From assembly GCA_014526335.1 (NCBI GenBank), contig JACTAT010000272.1:62001-126000 (forward strand): a stretch of DNA of 64,000 nt, in the 5' to 3' direction. Origin of the DNA: Chrysaora quinquecirrha (Eukaryota; Cnidaria; Scyphozoa; Semaeostomeae; Pelagiidae). The number at the start of each line of letters is the position of its first letter. The first letter of the stretch is position 1. Under the pieces are notes generated by a model, which ran no database searches, was not told the origin of the DNA, and saw nothing but the letters and a program-made list of their open reading frames with translations. A program made the position numbers and the translations under genes. Shown here in pieces: positions 55,113 through 63,377 of this stretch.

Positions 55113-55259
55113 ATGGATATAGAATCGCCTAAACTTGAAGGAGGAGGAAAAAGAAGAATAGAAGATTGTTTTAAAGAATGCTGTGGTGGCTTAATAAGTT
55201 TCATGATTTTTTTACTTTTGGTAGCTAATTGTGTTCTGGTATTGTTTCGCTTCCTTTAA
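55113..55259 (+). CDS. small membrane peptide (48 aa)
   Basis: Plus-strand frame MDIESPKLEGGGKRRIEDCF, then CCGG and a hydrophobic stretch of about 18 residues (LISFMIFLLLVANCVLVL) ending RFL. It is shaped like a small tail-anchored or viral membrane peptide. It lies just outside the internal terminal repeat and reads away from it. Short, with no homologue recognised. Confidence 0.35.
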   Translation: MDIESPKLEGGGKRRIEDCFKECCGGLISFMIFLLLVANCVLVLFRFL

Positions 55260-55398
55260 TCAGCAGCTTGATGGTTGATATGGATAATTTGCATACTATT
55301 GTATGGAAGATGCGATATGAACTTATTGAAGCACAGATCTTAAATAACACTATGGTATGATTTAATATTAGATTGAAATGTTAGTAGTGAAAATTTAC

Positions 55399-55820
55399 TC
55401 AAGCAGTTTTTCTCTTCTTTCGTCTACGTTTTCTGATTGTTTTCCTACCACCATTAAGTCGCTTTCTACGCTTTCTTCTCACACCGCCACCACGCCACCA
55501 GCTAATTTTCTTAAACCAGTCTCAACACCAAAACCAGTTGCAGCTATGGCACCGCCTTTTGCAGCTGCTTTTGCTCCTTTTAACGCGAATTTCTTTACGG
55601 CTTGTTTGCTAATATTTCTAGTCACTGCTCTTCCTCCTTGCTTAATTGCTTGCCTAACTGCTGCTCGCTCTAATGCGGACCCCATCTTTCTAGAATTTTC
55701 TAATGTTGACTTCCTTTTATAACCACCTCTCATCAACTCGAATGCTTCCTGTCCGCCATCATTTTTTAACATATCATCAATAATCATTGAAGCAATAATA
55801 GTTCCTGCTTGTGATGCCAT
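55399..55820 (-). CDS. small Polinton protein with basic tail (113 aa or longer)
   Basis: The intact frame 55820-55479 begins MASQAGTIIASMIIDDML. It has a basic middle (GGYKRKSTLENSRK) and an alanine/glycine-rich hydrophobic stretch (KGAKAAAKGGAIAATGFG, residues about 83-100). After a one-base shift the frame continues to 55399 with a strongly basic end (RRKRRKRLN, IRKRRRKKRK), so the original protein was probably longer. Hydrophobic plus basic composition recalls adenovirus-like minor virion proteins, by analogy only. Its ATG shares one base with the stop of the upstream gene (TAATG). Confidence 0.5.
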
Positions 55821-56113
55821 TATTTGAAATCGGATTTTTTAGCATATGCGAATTTATTCAGCGTTTTCTTTGGTACCCCAGCAGCTCTCCAGACTTCTCT
55901 AGGGATAAATTGTAAAGGTTTATCTTTTTTCCACCCCTTTTTCCTAATTCTCGGTTTCAATTCGCGCTGTAAGCCTGGTAATGGTGTAATACCAATTGCT
56001 GTTTTGACAATCCAATTTTGTAGGTTTTTAAAAAGACCTTTACCTCTAATTCTTTTCATGTGTCGTCGCTTTATACGCTGTTTCTTTCTATCCTGCCTCT
56101 TACGCTTACCCAT
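55820..56113 (-). CDS. small strongly basic protein (97 aa)
   Basis: Begins MGKRKRQDRKKQRIKRRHMK. A less basic segment follows (FKNLQNWIVKTAIGITPLPG) and then another basic one (KPRIRKKGWKKDK). A TATAAATA box lies 26 bp upstream (56139-56146). Start 3 bp after the Fic gene stop and stop overlapping the next start show viral-style packing. Likely a DNA- or virion-associated peptide, not otherwise recognised. Confidence 0.55.
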   Translation of the reverse strand: MGKRKRQDRKKQRIKRRHMKRIRGKGLFKNLQNWIVKTAIGITPLPGLQRELKPRIRKKGWKKDKPLQFIPREVWRAAGVPKKTLNKFAYAKKSDFK

Positions 56114-56115
56114 CT

Positions 56116-56625
56116 TTAATTACTAGGTGCATGGATTGTATTTATAAGAGATTTGAGATGACTTAGATATTCTTGTAAACTTTTATCAGATTTTCTTAAA
56201 GCCTTTATATACTTTTCTTGATCTTTTCATATTACACATTTATTAGACAGGAAACAATACAAGAGTTTCGCCAGTCTACCATTACCATCTGGAAAAGGAT
56301 GTATTTGTAAAAACTTTCGCAGAAATTCGTGAGGTTGAATATTTCTATCATCTAAGAGTTTAGCAAGTTCTTTCGCAATATCTTCAGGTTTACAATATTC
56401 AAAGTATTATTCATTGAAACATGTTATTCGAGGGTTTTGCGCAAATTCGCCATAGTTTTCGTAGATGATAAAGGATTGCGCTTCTTTTATTATACTAATT
56501 GTTAATCTGTTGGTATATTCTCTTATAGTTTTCAAATAGATATAAGCATCATGTAAATCACCAACTTCATTTTCCGTTTCATTAATTGAATTTAGCATTA
56601 TTTCTATATAATTGAATGTAGTCAT
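56116..56625 (-). pseudogene. Fic-domain protein with two in-frame stops
   Basis: The frame from ATG 56625 stays in register to TAA 56116 but carries a TAA at 56407-56409 and a TGA at 56227-56229; without them it would be about 167 residues. After the first stop it reads DDRNIQPHEFLRKF, then the Fic signature HPFPDGNGR (about 56262-56288), then LAKLLYCFLSN. The signature holds the catalytic His and the phosphate-binding loop of Fic AMP-transferases. Residues before the first stop (SIIKEAQSFII, GEFAQNPRI) fit the helices that normally precede it. Placed inside the Polinton, 3 bp from the next gene. Confidence 0.75.
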
Positions 56626-57421
56626 TTAAGACAACTTATAGCATGAAAGAATCAGAGTCAATTAGTAGTTTTTCACCCCAATCTCCTAATGCTTTATCGT
56701 TGATTTTCACAATTAACTCTTCAGCAAGAGACAACCCTGTTGCCTCATTTTTCTCGGAAATCAGATTGCCGAATCATTAGAAACTTTCCCGGACTTTCCC
56801 TTTGCATAAGATTCTAAACAATGAAACTGTGGGAACTTCCCTTATAAAAACATCTCGTCCTTAAAGAGTTGATTATGGTTATGCATAAGAAACGTTGGAC
56901 GCTGATGGATATTGAGTATACTCAAATATCTCCTGAATATGTCTACAAAGATTCGCTATTTTGTTAGACTACGTAGAAACTTGTTTTCAACATGAATTCA
57001 TGTGTTGAACATAAGCTGTTAGCAGATTAGTGGAAACGCGCATATTGTTGATGAAAGATACATTGCTTAAGTTATCATTCAACAGTTGCTGCATCACCAT
57101 GCCATGACTTGATGTTAATTTTTTAAAGATATTCTAGACTGGAATGATGTTGGAATGGTGTGGCAGAGATATCGAACATTTGCAGATGTATTGGTATGCC
57201 ATTGTTTAATATAGAACAATTTGCAGTGTCGAAAGCAACATCGCACAACCCATTAGATGAGTTGAAAGAAAATTATAAATTTTTAGAAGAAACTTTGTCA
57301 ATTGAATTTTAGTTGAAGTTTCACGAATGCAGAGAAATAACTGTTTTCTCACAATAAATAAATAAATAAACATATAAACAATATATAGAATATATAAACA
57401 GCATAATGAATATATAAACAA
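56626..57421. other. spacer with one small coding remnant
   Basis: On the minus strand 56636-56775 reads an open stretch (EATGLSLAEELIVKINDKAL, GDWGEKLLID) ending at a TAA. It has no clear start and may be a remnant of the same or another gene. The remainder is AT-rich, with no supported gene. Confidence 0.35.
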
Positions 57422-57649
57422 CTAAAGTTCGGAGTTCTTCCACAGCCATTCCCTTGCTGCACTGATCTCCTCTTCCCATTTCCTTATTAACGCCATGTCC
57501 TCATCCCAATCATTGGTATCAAATTGTAGTTGAAACCTTATTCTATTTTCATTTGTTCTAATCCAGTTGATTAGGACATGCTTTGGTAGATATCTTTTCA
57601 AAGGATAGTCAACGACTAGTGCTTTAACCATTTCCATTTCTGTAATCAA
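57422..57649 (-). CDS. hypothetical 75-aa protein
   Basis: Starts MITEMEMVKALVVDYPL and is rich in Trp, Glu and Arg, with a helical C-terminus (IRKWEEEISAAREWLW). Composition looks protein-like, but no family is recognised and no neighbour clarifies it. Confidence 0.3.
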   Translation of the reverse strand: MITEMEMVKALVVDYPLKRYLPKHVLINWIRTNENRIRFQLQFDTNDWDEDMALIRKWEEEISAAREWLWKNSEL

Positions 57650-57721
57650 AATAAGAAATTAGTTGTTTGAAAGATGTGCTTGAGTGGTTTAAATTTGGTG
57701 TTCGTGTAATTTGAGTGTTCT

Positions 57722-57860
57722 TGTGGTCTTGATTATGTTAATATAAAACTCAGACTGAGCAAAGTCTATGTTAAAACACCGACTGGGTGAGGTTTATTAT
57801 AAAACGCTGACCGGGTGAGGTCTATGATAAAACACAGACTGGGTGAAGTCTTGATAAACA
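57722..57860. repeat. tandem repeat, about 29-bp unit
   Basis: Four imperfect units of the type TAAAACACCGACTGGGTGAG, each closed by GTCTAT or similar. Confidence 0.65.
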
Positions 57861-58245
57861 GTATGATGAAGTCTATTTAATCTTATTTACTTATGTTGTT
57901 AACATTGTATATCTTAAACAGGAGACTTGAATAAAGATGAGGGAAACATTTAATTCATACTTACTAGTTTTTCTTTGACTTTGTAAATCTAGAAAAATGA
58001 AGAAATATTAATTATTAATTTGAAAAGAATTGAAGCGGGAGTGGGATAGGATAATTGAGCCAAGAGCGGGAAATTTAAATTGAAGCCGGAAATTCAAATT
58101 AATTTATGAAACAATTATACATTTGCTTGTGAAACAATTAATTAATTAAAGAATAGTACTTACCGCTTCTATTCTCAGCTTGAACTAATTAAATTCAATT
58201 GTGTGAAAAGATTAAATTTCTTTGTGTGAAAGGGATTTTCCCCTG

Positions 58246-58492
58246 GCGTAAGGAGAATCTCTGGGAATCCTCTTCACGTGCGGTGCGGCTTCTTAGGTCT
58301 GCGCTGCGAATCTGACGCTGAGGAGGAGTCTTTAGTAATTAAACTCTTGTAAATCTTTAGTAATTTATTATCTCACATAGGGGAATCTTCGGGAATCCTC
58401 TTCACGTGCGGTGCGGCTTCTTAGGCCTGCGCTGCGAATCTAGCGTTAGGGGGGAGTCTTTGTAATTAAACTCTTGTAAATCTTGAGTAATT
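58246..58492. repeat. two direct repeats of about 115 bp
   Basis: Blocks at about 58251-58367 and 58380-58490 share GGGAATCCTCTTCACGTGCG, GGCTTCTTAGG, CTGCGCTGCGAATCT and AATTAAACTCTTGTAAATCT, with small indels. GC-rich relative to its surroundings, non-coding. Confidence 0.7.
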
Positions 58493-58595
58493 GAATAACA
58501 ATTTCTATAGAACTTACAACAATTTTAAAACAATTTATAGATATTCTAATGTTAGTATTTAAACGAATGTTTCGGGGAAATTAAAAACATGTCTT

Positions 58596-59275
58596 TTATT
58601 TACATAGGTTTTCATGCTTTTCCAAATTTTCTTGAGTTTTACAAGGCGATAAGCATAGAGGACAGTTAAAACGTTTTCGTTTATTTTTATGACCATCACG
58701 ACCTGCAAAAAGACGACTCAAGTCCTTTATCCAGCAATAGTGGCTCTCACCATTGTCATTGAATACCAATAGCAAATGTACATGTTTTTCGCGTTTATTT
58801 TCAGTTATTCTTACTGGCACAATTTCACCATCTTCATCCATATAGATGTTGATTGAAATGTTGTTCTTTATTTCAAATGTATCAATCATCTTTTTATCGG
58901 ATGCTTTTACTGGATATGTCAATCCTTCACAGTTAAGTTCATGTAAGTATCGCCGGTACGGTGCGGCTCTCTCTGCATGTGTTGATTGTGGATGTAGAGG
59001 GGATAGGATTGCCCAGATGAAACATTTATCGTCACTGTTCTGTACATTGAGAACAGCCTTCTTGTTTTTGATGTATGTTGGCAGTTGCAAATACTTTCCA
59101 CAACGTATAATTTGAGAAGTTGATAGAATAGATGGAGTTGAATGTATAGACATCATGTGGCATCTCATTTTGATTCTTGAGCTAAAGTGTTTCTGACAAA
59201 CATCACAAGAAAATCGATTTCTCTTCTTATCGATGAAGTTTGTTGAAAACCTGCTTCTTGACTACTTCTCTTCAT
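58596..59275 (-). pseudogene. second polymerase N-terminus next to the right terminal repeat
   Basis: ATG 59275 starts MKRSSQEAG. After a frame change a complete C2H2 finger is visible (CDVCQKHF ... HMMSIH), then KYLQLPTYIKNKKAV, DDKCFIWAILS, KKMIDTFEIKNN, RLFAGRDGHKN, and the second finger CPLCLSPC...HENLC, ending at 58596. It matches 45960-46480 in inverted orientation with many substitutions, but lacks the segment between the two fingers that the left copy has. This is the start of a second, older or different polymerase copy, cut after the second finger. Confidence 0.8.
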
Positions 59276-59881
59276 GATTAATTTCTAACTGAACTGATTT
59301 CGTCTTACGCTTCGATTTTATAGATCGATCGATCGAACGCGACGTTCGAATTATTAACCAATCAGATTGCAGGATTTCTCGTTTCTAGAATCTTGTGGAA
59401 CTTTCTGGAAAGTTCTGGAAAGTTCTAGTTATTCAGATTGTAGGATTATTATGTTATTTTATTTAATAAACGATTCGAACGTCGCATTCGAATTATTATT
59501 ACGCCATCATAATTAGTCAATCAGACTGTAGGATTTCTGGAAACTTCTGGAAACTTCTGGAAAGTTCTAACCAATCAGATTGTAGGATTCTTAGAGATGT
59601 TCTGGAACATTCTGGAAACTTCTAGATTGTTAAATCGGAAACGAGGCTAGCGGTTTCAGACAAGGATTGGAAGAAATCTTGAGGTTGGAGAAACCATCGC
59701 GCTATAGCGCAATCTGGTGACGTCATTGATGATACCCCTGTGAGACTCTTGAAAACGAGGTTGGAGAAATCAGTATAATATATTCATAAAAACCGTCGCA
59801 CTATAGCGCGACCTTATGACGTCACTGATGACGTCACTGCGCTGAGGCCGGTGGAGTGCTGCCACTGGTTTGCAACCTACT
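59276..59881 (-). repeat. right terminal inverted repeat
   Basis: Complement of 44270-44946, ending GGTTTGCAACCTACT. It contains three TGACGTCA octamers and GCGCTATAGCGC-type palindromes. Confidence 0.9.
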
Positions 59882-59887
59882 CATGAA
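59882..59887. repeat. 6-bp target-site duplication, right
   Basis: CATGAA, identical to 44264-44269. Confidence 0.9.
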
Positions 59888-60087
59888 GCTGTCCCAAACC
59901 CATTACTTATCTTATAGCATGGTTTTTTGAAATCACATTTATAAAAGCAGGCAATGTCCTACTATTTTTGCAATGAAGGTAGTGGGAAGAACGTACACGT
60001 ACATTTCTTGTTAATAAAAATACAAAAAGGCAATTGGTAATGGCACTCACAACATAATTGTAATTAAATCAAATATATGCATAATGT

Positions 60088-61115
60088 TTCAGACAACATT
60101 TCTTTGCAACTTAGTATTTTTACGATAACTGTCATTGTTTGTAATTAGTTCTGTACGATTTTGTATTGTAGCTATTGTACGATTAATAATATAAGTATTG
60201 AAATTCATCAGGGTGTCCAGGACCCTTGCTCTAAATTCTTTAAAAGTCTCTCTCTATATGTCGCTCTAATGCCTTCCTTGCCAACTGGCTCTTCATGATC
60301 TGGAAAATGTTCTGGATTGGGTTTAAACCAGGTGATCACGGTGGTATTTCAACAAGCTCTGCCCTTATATCACGTAACAAATCTTGTGCTATTTTACTTT
60401 TCTGACTAGGATCATTATCCTTTACAAATAGCAACTTTTCTTTATTCTTCGACACAGCACAATCAATAAGGATTGTCTGTAATGTTCTGTGAATGAACTT
60501 TGCAAACCATTCCCCATTAAATTTCTCATACTCTTCCACTACAATGAATCCTTCACCCCCAGCTAAATTTTTTTACCCTTGTGTGGTGAACTTTAGACCT
60601 TCATCTGCTCTTCTCCAAATCTTCCCTCTTGGTATCAAAGCATCTTTATACGGATTTTCCTTATGAATGAAAGAAACACCATCCAAATAAAAGAAACATC
60701 ATCAGTCCGAAATTGAGGACCATATTTTTTCAATGCTTCTGAGGCATAACGTTTTCTGTTCCACCTATCCCTGGCTGAAAGTACACCTTTCTGTCTTGGT
60801 CGCAAGCATCTGAAGCCAGGTGCGTTTATTAATCGGACAAGAGTTCTGTAACTCACTCTGGTAATACCACATTCTTTGGCTATGTCCACAACACTGACAT
60901 TTGCATTTTGATTTCGCATTTCTTGAATGTTCTTTCGAATCGTTCCTTGTCTCTGCTGGTCATTACAGGTGGTCGGCCAGTTCTTCGCTTGTGTTTCTTG
61001 GTCTTCAACGCCTCTTGGCAAATACGGACAACACTTGATGCTGAAATATTGAAATTTTTAGCTATTTTTCTGTTCAACAACAAGCCTTCTGTTAGTAGAT
61101 AATAAACATACACTC
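60088..61115 (-). pseudogene. Tc1/mariner-like transposase, broken
   Basis: 61113-60880 and 61021-60635 give the helix-turn-helix region (LLLNRKIAKNFNISASSVV, GRPPVMTSRDKERF) and the arm before the catalytic core (LSARDRWNRKRYASEAL). 60539-60336 gives FNGEWFAKFIHRTLQTIL and LLFVKDNDPSQKSKIA, with the D of the second catalytic position. A TGA follows IPP where Arg is expected, then SPGLNPIQNIFQ with the third catalytic position altered from the usual E to Q. Three frame changes. No terminal repeats were located. Confidence 0.75.
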
Positions 61116-61614
61116 TCTTTTTTGCATTGATATTGACCTTTTTGTTTTTGTTACTCTGTATGTATTTTTTGCTTTCTCAGTGCCTTTTCTCCACTTTACG
61201 TCATTTGCAAGTTACTCACACAATGTAATATCGGATTATACACTGTACAATCCATTAAAAGCCCCCCTACATCAAAAGAAACTTCACAGCTGCAGGCTGA
61301 GCATAATACTAACATTCTCAAATCAACAAAGACAACATGCAATTCATTGAATTATTGTTGACCTTGGTTGCCAGACAATTCTTACTCTATTACGTTTTGT
61401 ATCACAAAAATAGAAGTGATGTGTAACTGTTTTTATTATGATTATAATAGCAACAACAGTAAAACTTCCTATATTAAGGGGCTGCCCCCTTCATAGCGCC
61501 TCTATGGTAAACAAAAACCTATTTTTGTTGATACCAACGAAAGTTCATTAGCCTAGGTTTGGAGCTACTCCCAGCTTTCTATCTTACCGTTTCAGATATA
61601 AATTTCAGACAATG
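61116..61614. other. intergenic, no gene seen
   Basis: AT-rich single-copy sequence. No supported feature. Confidence 0.4.
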
Positions 61615-61870
61615 CCAGGCAAAAGTTTTGCAACACTTGGACTATTTTCACTCCACTGGCAGCATTAGAAACTCCTCCCCCCTCAAAAAATGTTGATTTC
61701 CTGGGGTTTACAATACCCCTTGACAACACACAATGACTCTTATGAAACCTCACACTGTACACCAATAAAAAACATTGTTTTGGGGGAGGGGGCTGATTTT
61801 CGGTACCCCCATCAAGTAAAGAAAGAGGAATCGTATTATGGTCAAATTACAGGGTGTTCCAAGGACTTTT
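61615..61870. repeat. possible diverged relative of the 279-bp MITE
   Basis: CTCCTCCCCCCTCAAAAAATGTTG at 61672-61695 (given here only as its pattern: C-rich, then CAA-rich, then TGTTG) is mirrored by AACATTGTTTTGGGGGAGGG at about 61771-61790. TTGCAACACTTGG and GTGTTCCAAGG flank it on the two sides. The arrangement resembles the array MITE, but identity is low. Confidence 0.35.
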
Positions 61871-62143
61871 GGCGAAATAATGCGAGCAGAAGATAATGTG
61901 AAACAACAGTGGAATTCAATAAAGAAAAATAAGAATGTAAATATGTTTCAATGAATGCAGTAATAAACTGGTCAATACTGTAAAGATGAATGATTGATGG
62001 GTTGAGGTTATTTCAAACATGGTTGCCAGCCAGATAAGGAGTTTTAACCTTTTCCGAAGCTTTAGGGAAGGGTAGGCCTAGTATATATTAATTTTTTCTA
62101 CAATATGGTGTATGACAGTCACCTTATTTCAGCTCCTAAAAAT

Positions 62144-62256
62144 CACCTGCAGTCAACTGAAATCACTTGAAACGACCTGAAATCACATGAAATCACCTCA
62201 AATCAACTGTAGATCACCTGAAATCACCTGTGAATCACCTGGAATCAGCTTAGAAG
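62144..62256. repeat. minisatellite of AAATCACCTG-type units
   Basis: About ten imperfect 10-11-bp units, such as CCTGAAATCA, TGAAATCACA and TGTAGATCAC. Confidence 0.7.
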
Positions 62257-62541
62257 CTCCCAGCCACTACTCATATTCCTAAATTTCTAACTTGTGTCAC
62301 GATATCGAGTGTCACGATAAAATGATTGGGATTTTCTTGGAAAATTATCTAAAGAATTCAAACAACCCGTTATCCTTTGTTCCTATGACATCACTAGTCT
62401 TTACACAAGTATTCCACATTAACTTGGGCTCAAAGCACTAAAATACTTGATACAAAAATTGAAATTTAATCAAAATTTCTGAATAAGGCTAGGCTAATGA
62501 GGCATTTCAAAAAACAAACAACATTTTTAAACTTGTAGTAA

Positions 62542-62578
62542 GACATGTTTCGAATTACATTAATTCATCTTCAGTTAC
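62542..62578 (-). ncRNA. hammerhead-ribozyme-like motif of a Penelope element
   Basis: On the minus strand: GTAA, CTGAAGA (fits CUGANGA), T, GAATTA/TAATTC as stem II around ATG, GAAAC, ATGTC, then TTAC. GTAA and TTAC can pair as stem I, and cleavage would follow GTC. The extra T after the CUGANGA box and the very short stem III are departures from a textbook hammerhead. Penelope-like elements are known to carry such motifs, and this one lies 3' of a Penelope tail. Confidence 0.5.
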
Positions 62579-63377
62579 AATGTTGAACACTACAAAATTG
62601 TGAAATATAAAGGCAAAAATACATCATTATAATAACAAAGCAACACATTGAAAAACAAAAGCGTAAGAAGATCGGTAAAGATTAATAAAAAAACTGTGAA
62701 AAAGAAAGATAATGAAAACTAGAAAACATAGTTACAAAGCTGAAAGGGATAAAGTTAAATTATAATGAAAAAGTTGCTTATTGAGGGTGGGTTTCTCCCA
62801 GTTAATTTGTAGAGCTTCCTTAATTTTTAACTGAAAGAATTTTTAACTGTTAGAATTATCTAACATTTTAAAACAATCTGAGTTAGAAAGAGGTCGGCAA
62901 GATGGGGACTCTTGCAGATGCTTAAAGATGTGAGAATTCCTATCCCGGGATAGATGTTCATGTATTCGTGTTGCGAAATGTCGGCTGGTTTCACCAACAT
63001 ACGATGCAGAATTACATCCTGCGCAAACAAAATTTGTGAACAACACGTACCTTAAGTGATCCAGGGATGGAATCCTTAACCCTAAACAAGTTACGAATTT
63101 TAAAAGAAGTAAAAACAATCCGTATATCTAAATATTTACAGTAACGATTAATTAAAGTTCTTATTTTACGCTGAGTCATATTAGAGTATGGTCCTATGAA
63201 AGGTAACTTAAAATAGCTAGTAGCGATGTTCTGTGAGGTGGCTGAAAGTTGTGATGATGGAGAAGAGTTATGGACCTTATCAATGTAGTTGTTAACTACC
63301 CTATCAATAAGATAAGATGGAAAAAGATTTTTCTTAAGAGTAGTAACGAGACTTTTAATATCCTTGATAAGGGAAAT
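62578..63377 (-). mobile_element. Penelope-like element tail, copy B
   Basis: Minus-strand C-terminal region: NLFPSYLIDRVVNNYI, FKLPFIGPYSNMTQRKI, IRIVFTSFKIRNLFRVKD. After a frame change near 63060 comes the GIY-YIG-type segment NFVCAGCNSASYVGETSRHF, RIHEHLSRDRNSHIFKH. It ends at about 62843, then 3' untranslated sequence with the hammerhead-like motif. It begins abruptly at 63377 without fingers or palm, so only the 3' part is present. Confidence 0.75.
62843..63377 (-). pseudogene. Penelope RT thumb and GIY-YIG endonuclease, copy B
   Basis: 63377-63060 is the thumb/linker, and 63118-62843 is the GIY-YIG domain with the CxxC...H features seen in Penelope endonucleases. One frameshift separates them. 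RT catalytic motifs are absent. Confidence 0.72.

Larger units (their letters stand above)
44270..59881. mobile_element. Polinton/Maverick, 15.6 kb, composite
   Basis: CATGAA at 44264-44269 and 59882-59887 is a perfect 6-bp target duplication, the size typical of Polintons. The ends are AGTAGGTTGCAAACC and its complement. Inside are type B DNA polymerase, integrase, packaging ATPase and capsid-type genes. An internal truncated terminal repeat at 54917-55029 and a second polymerase start at the right end show that two copies are merged. No adenain-type cysteine protease was found. Confidence 0.93.

Noticed and set aside
57206..57421. 71-codon minus-strand frame (IYSLCCLYILYIVYMF)
   Set aside because: Translation of low-complexity ATA/AAACA repeats; not protein-like.
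44270..59881. An active endogenous virus with a complete gene set
   Set aside because: Polymerase and capsid are truncated, integrase, ATPase and one virion protein are frameshifted, and no cysteine protease is visible.
62144..62256. Regular AAATCACCTG repeats as a CRISPR-like array
   Set aside because: Units are contiguous 10-11-bp minisatellite repeats without spacers, in animal DNA.
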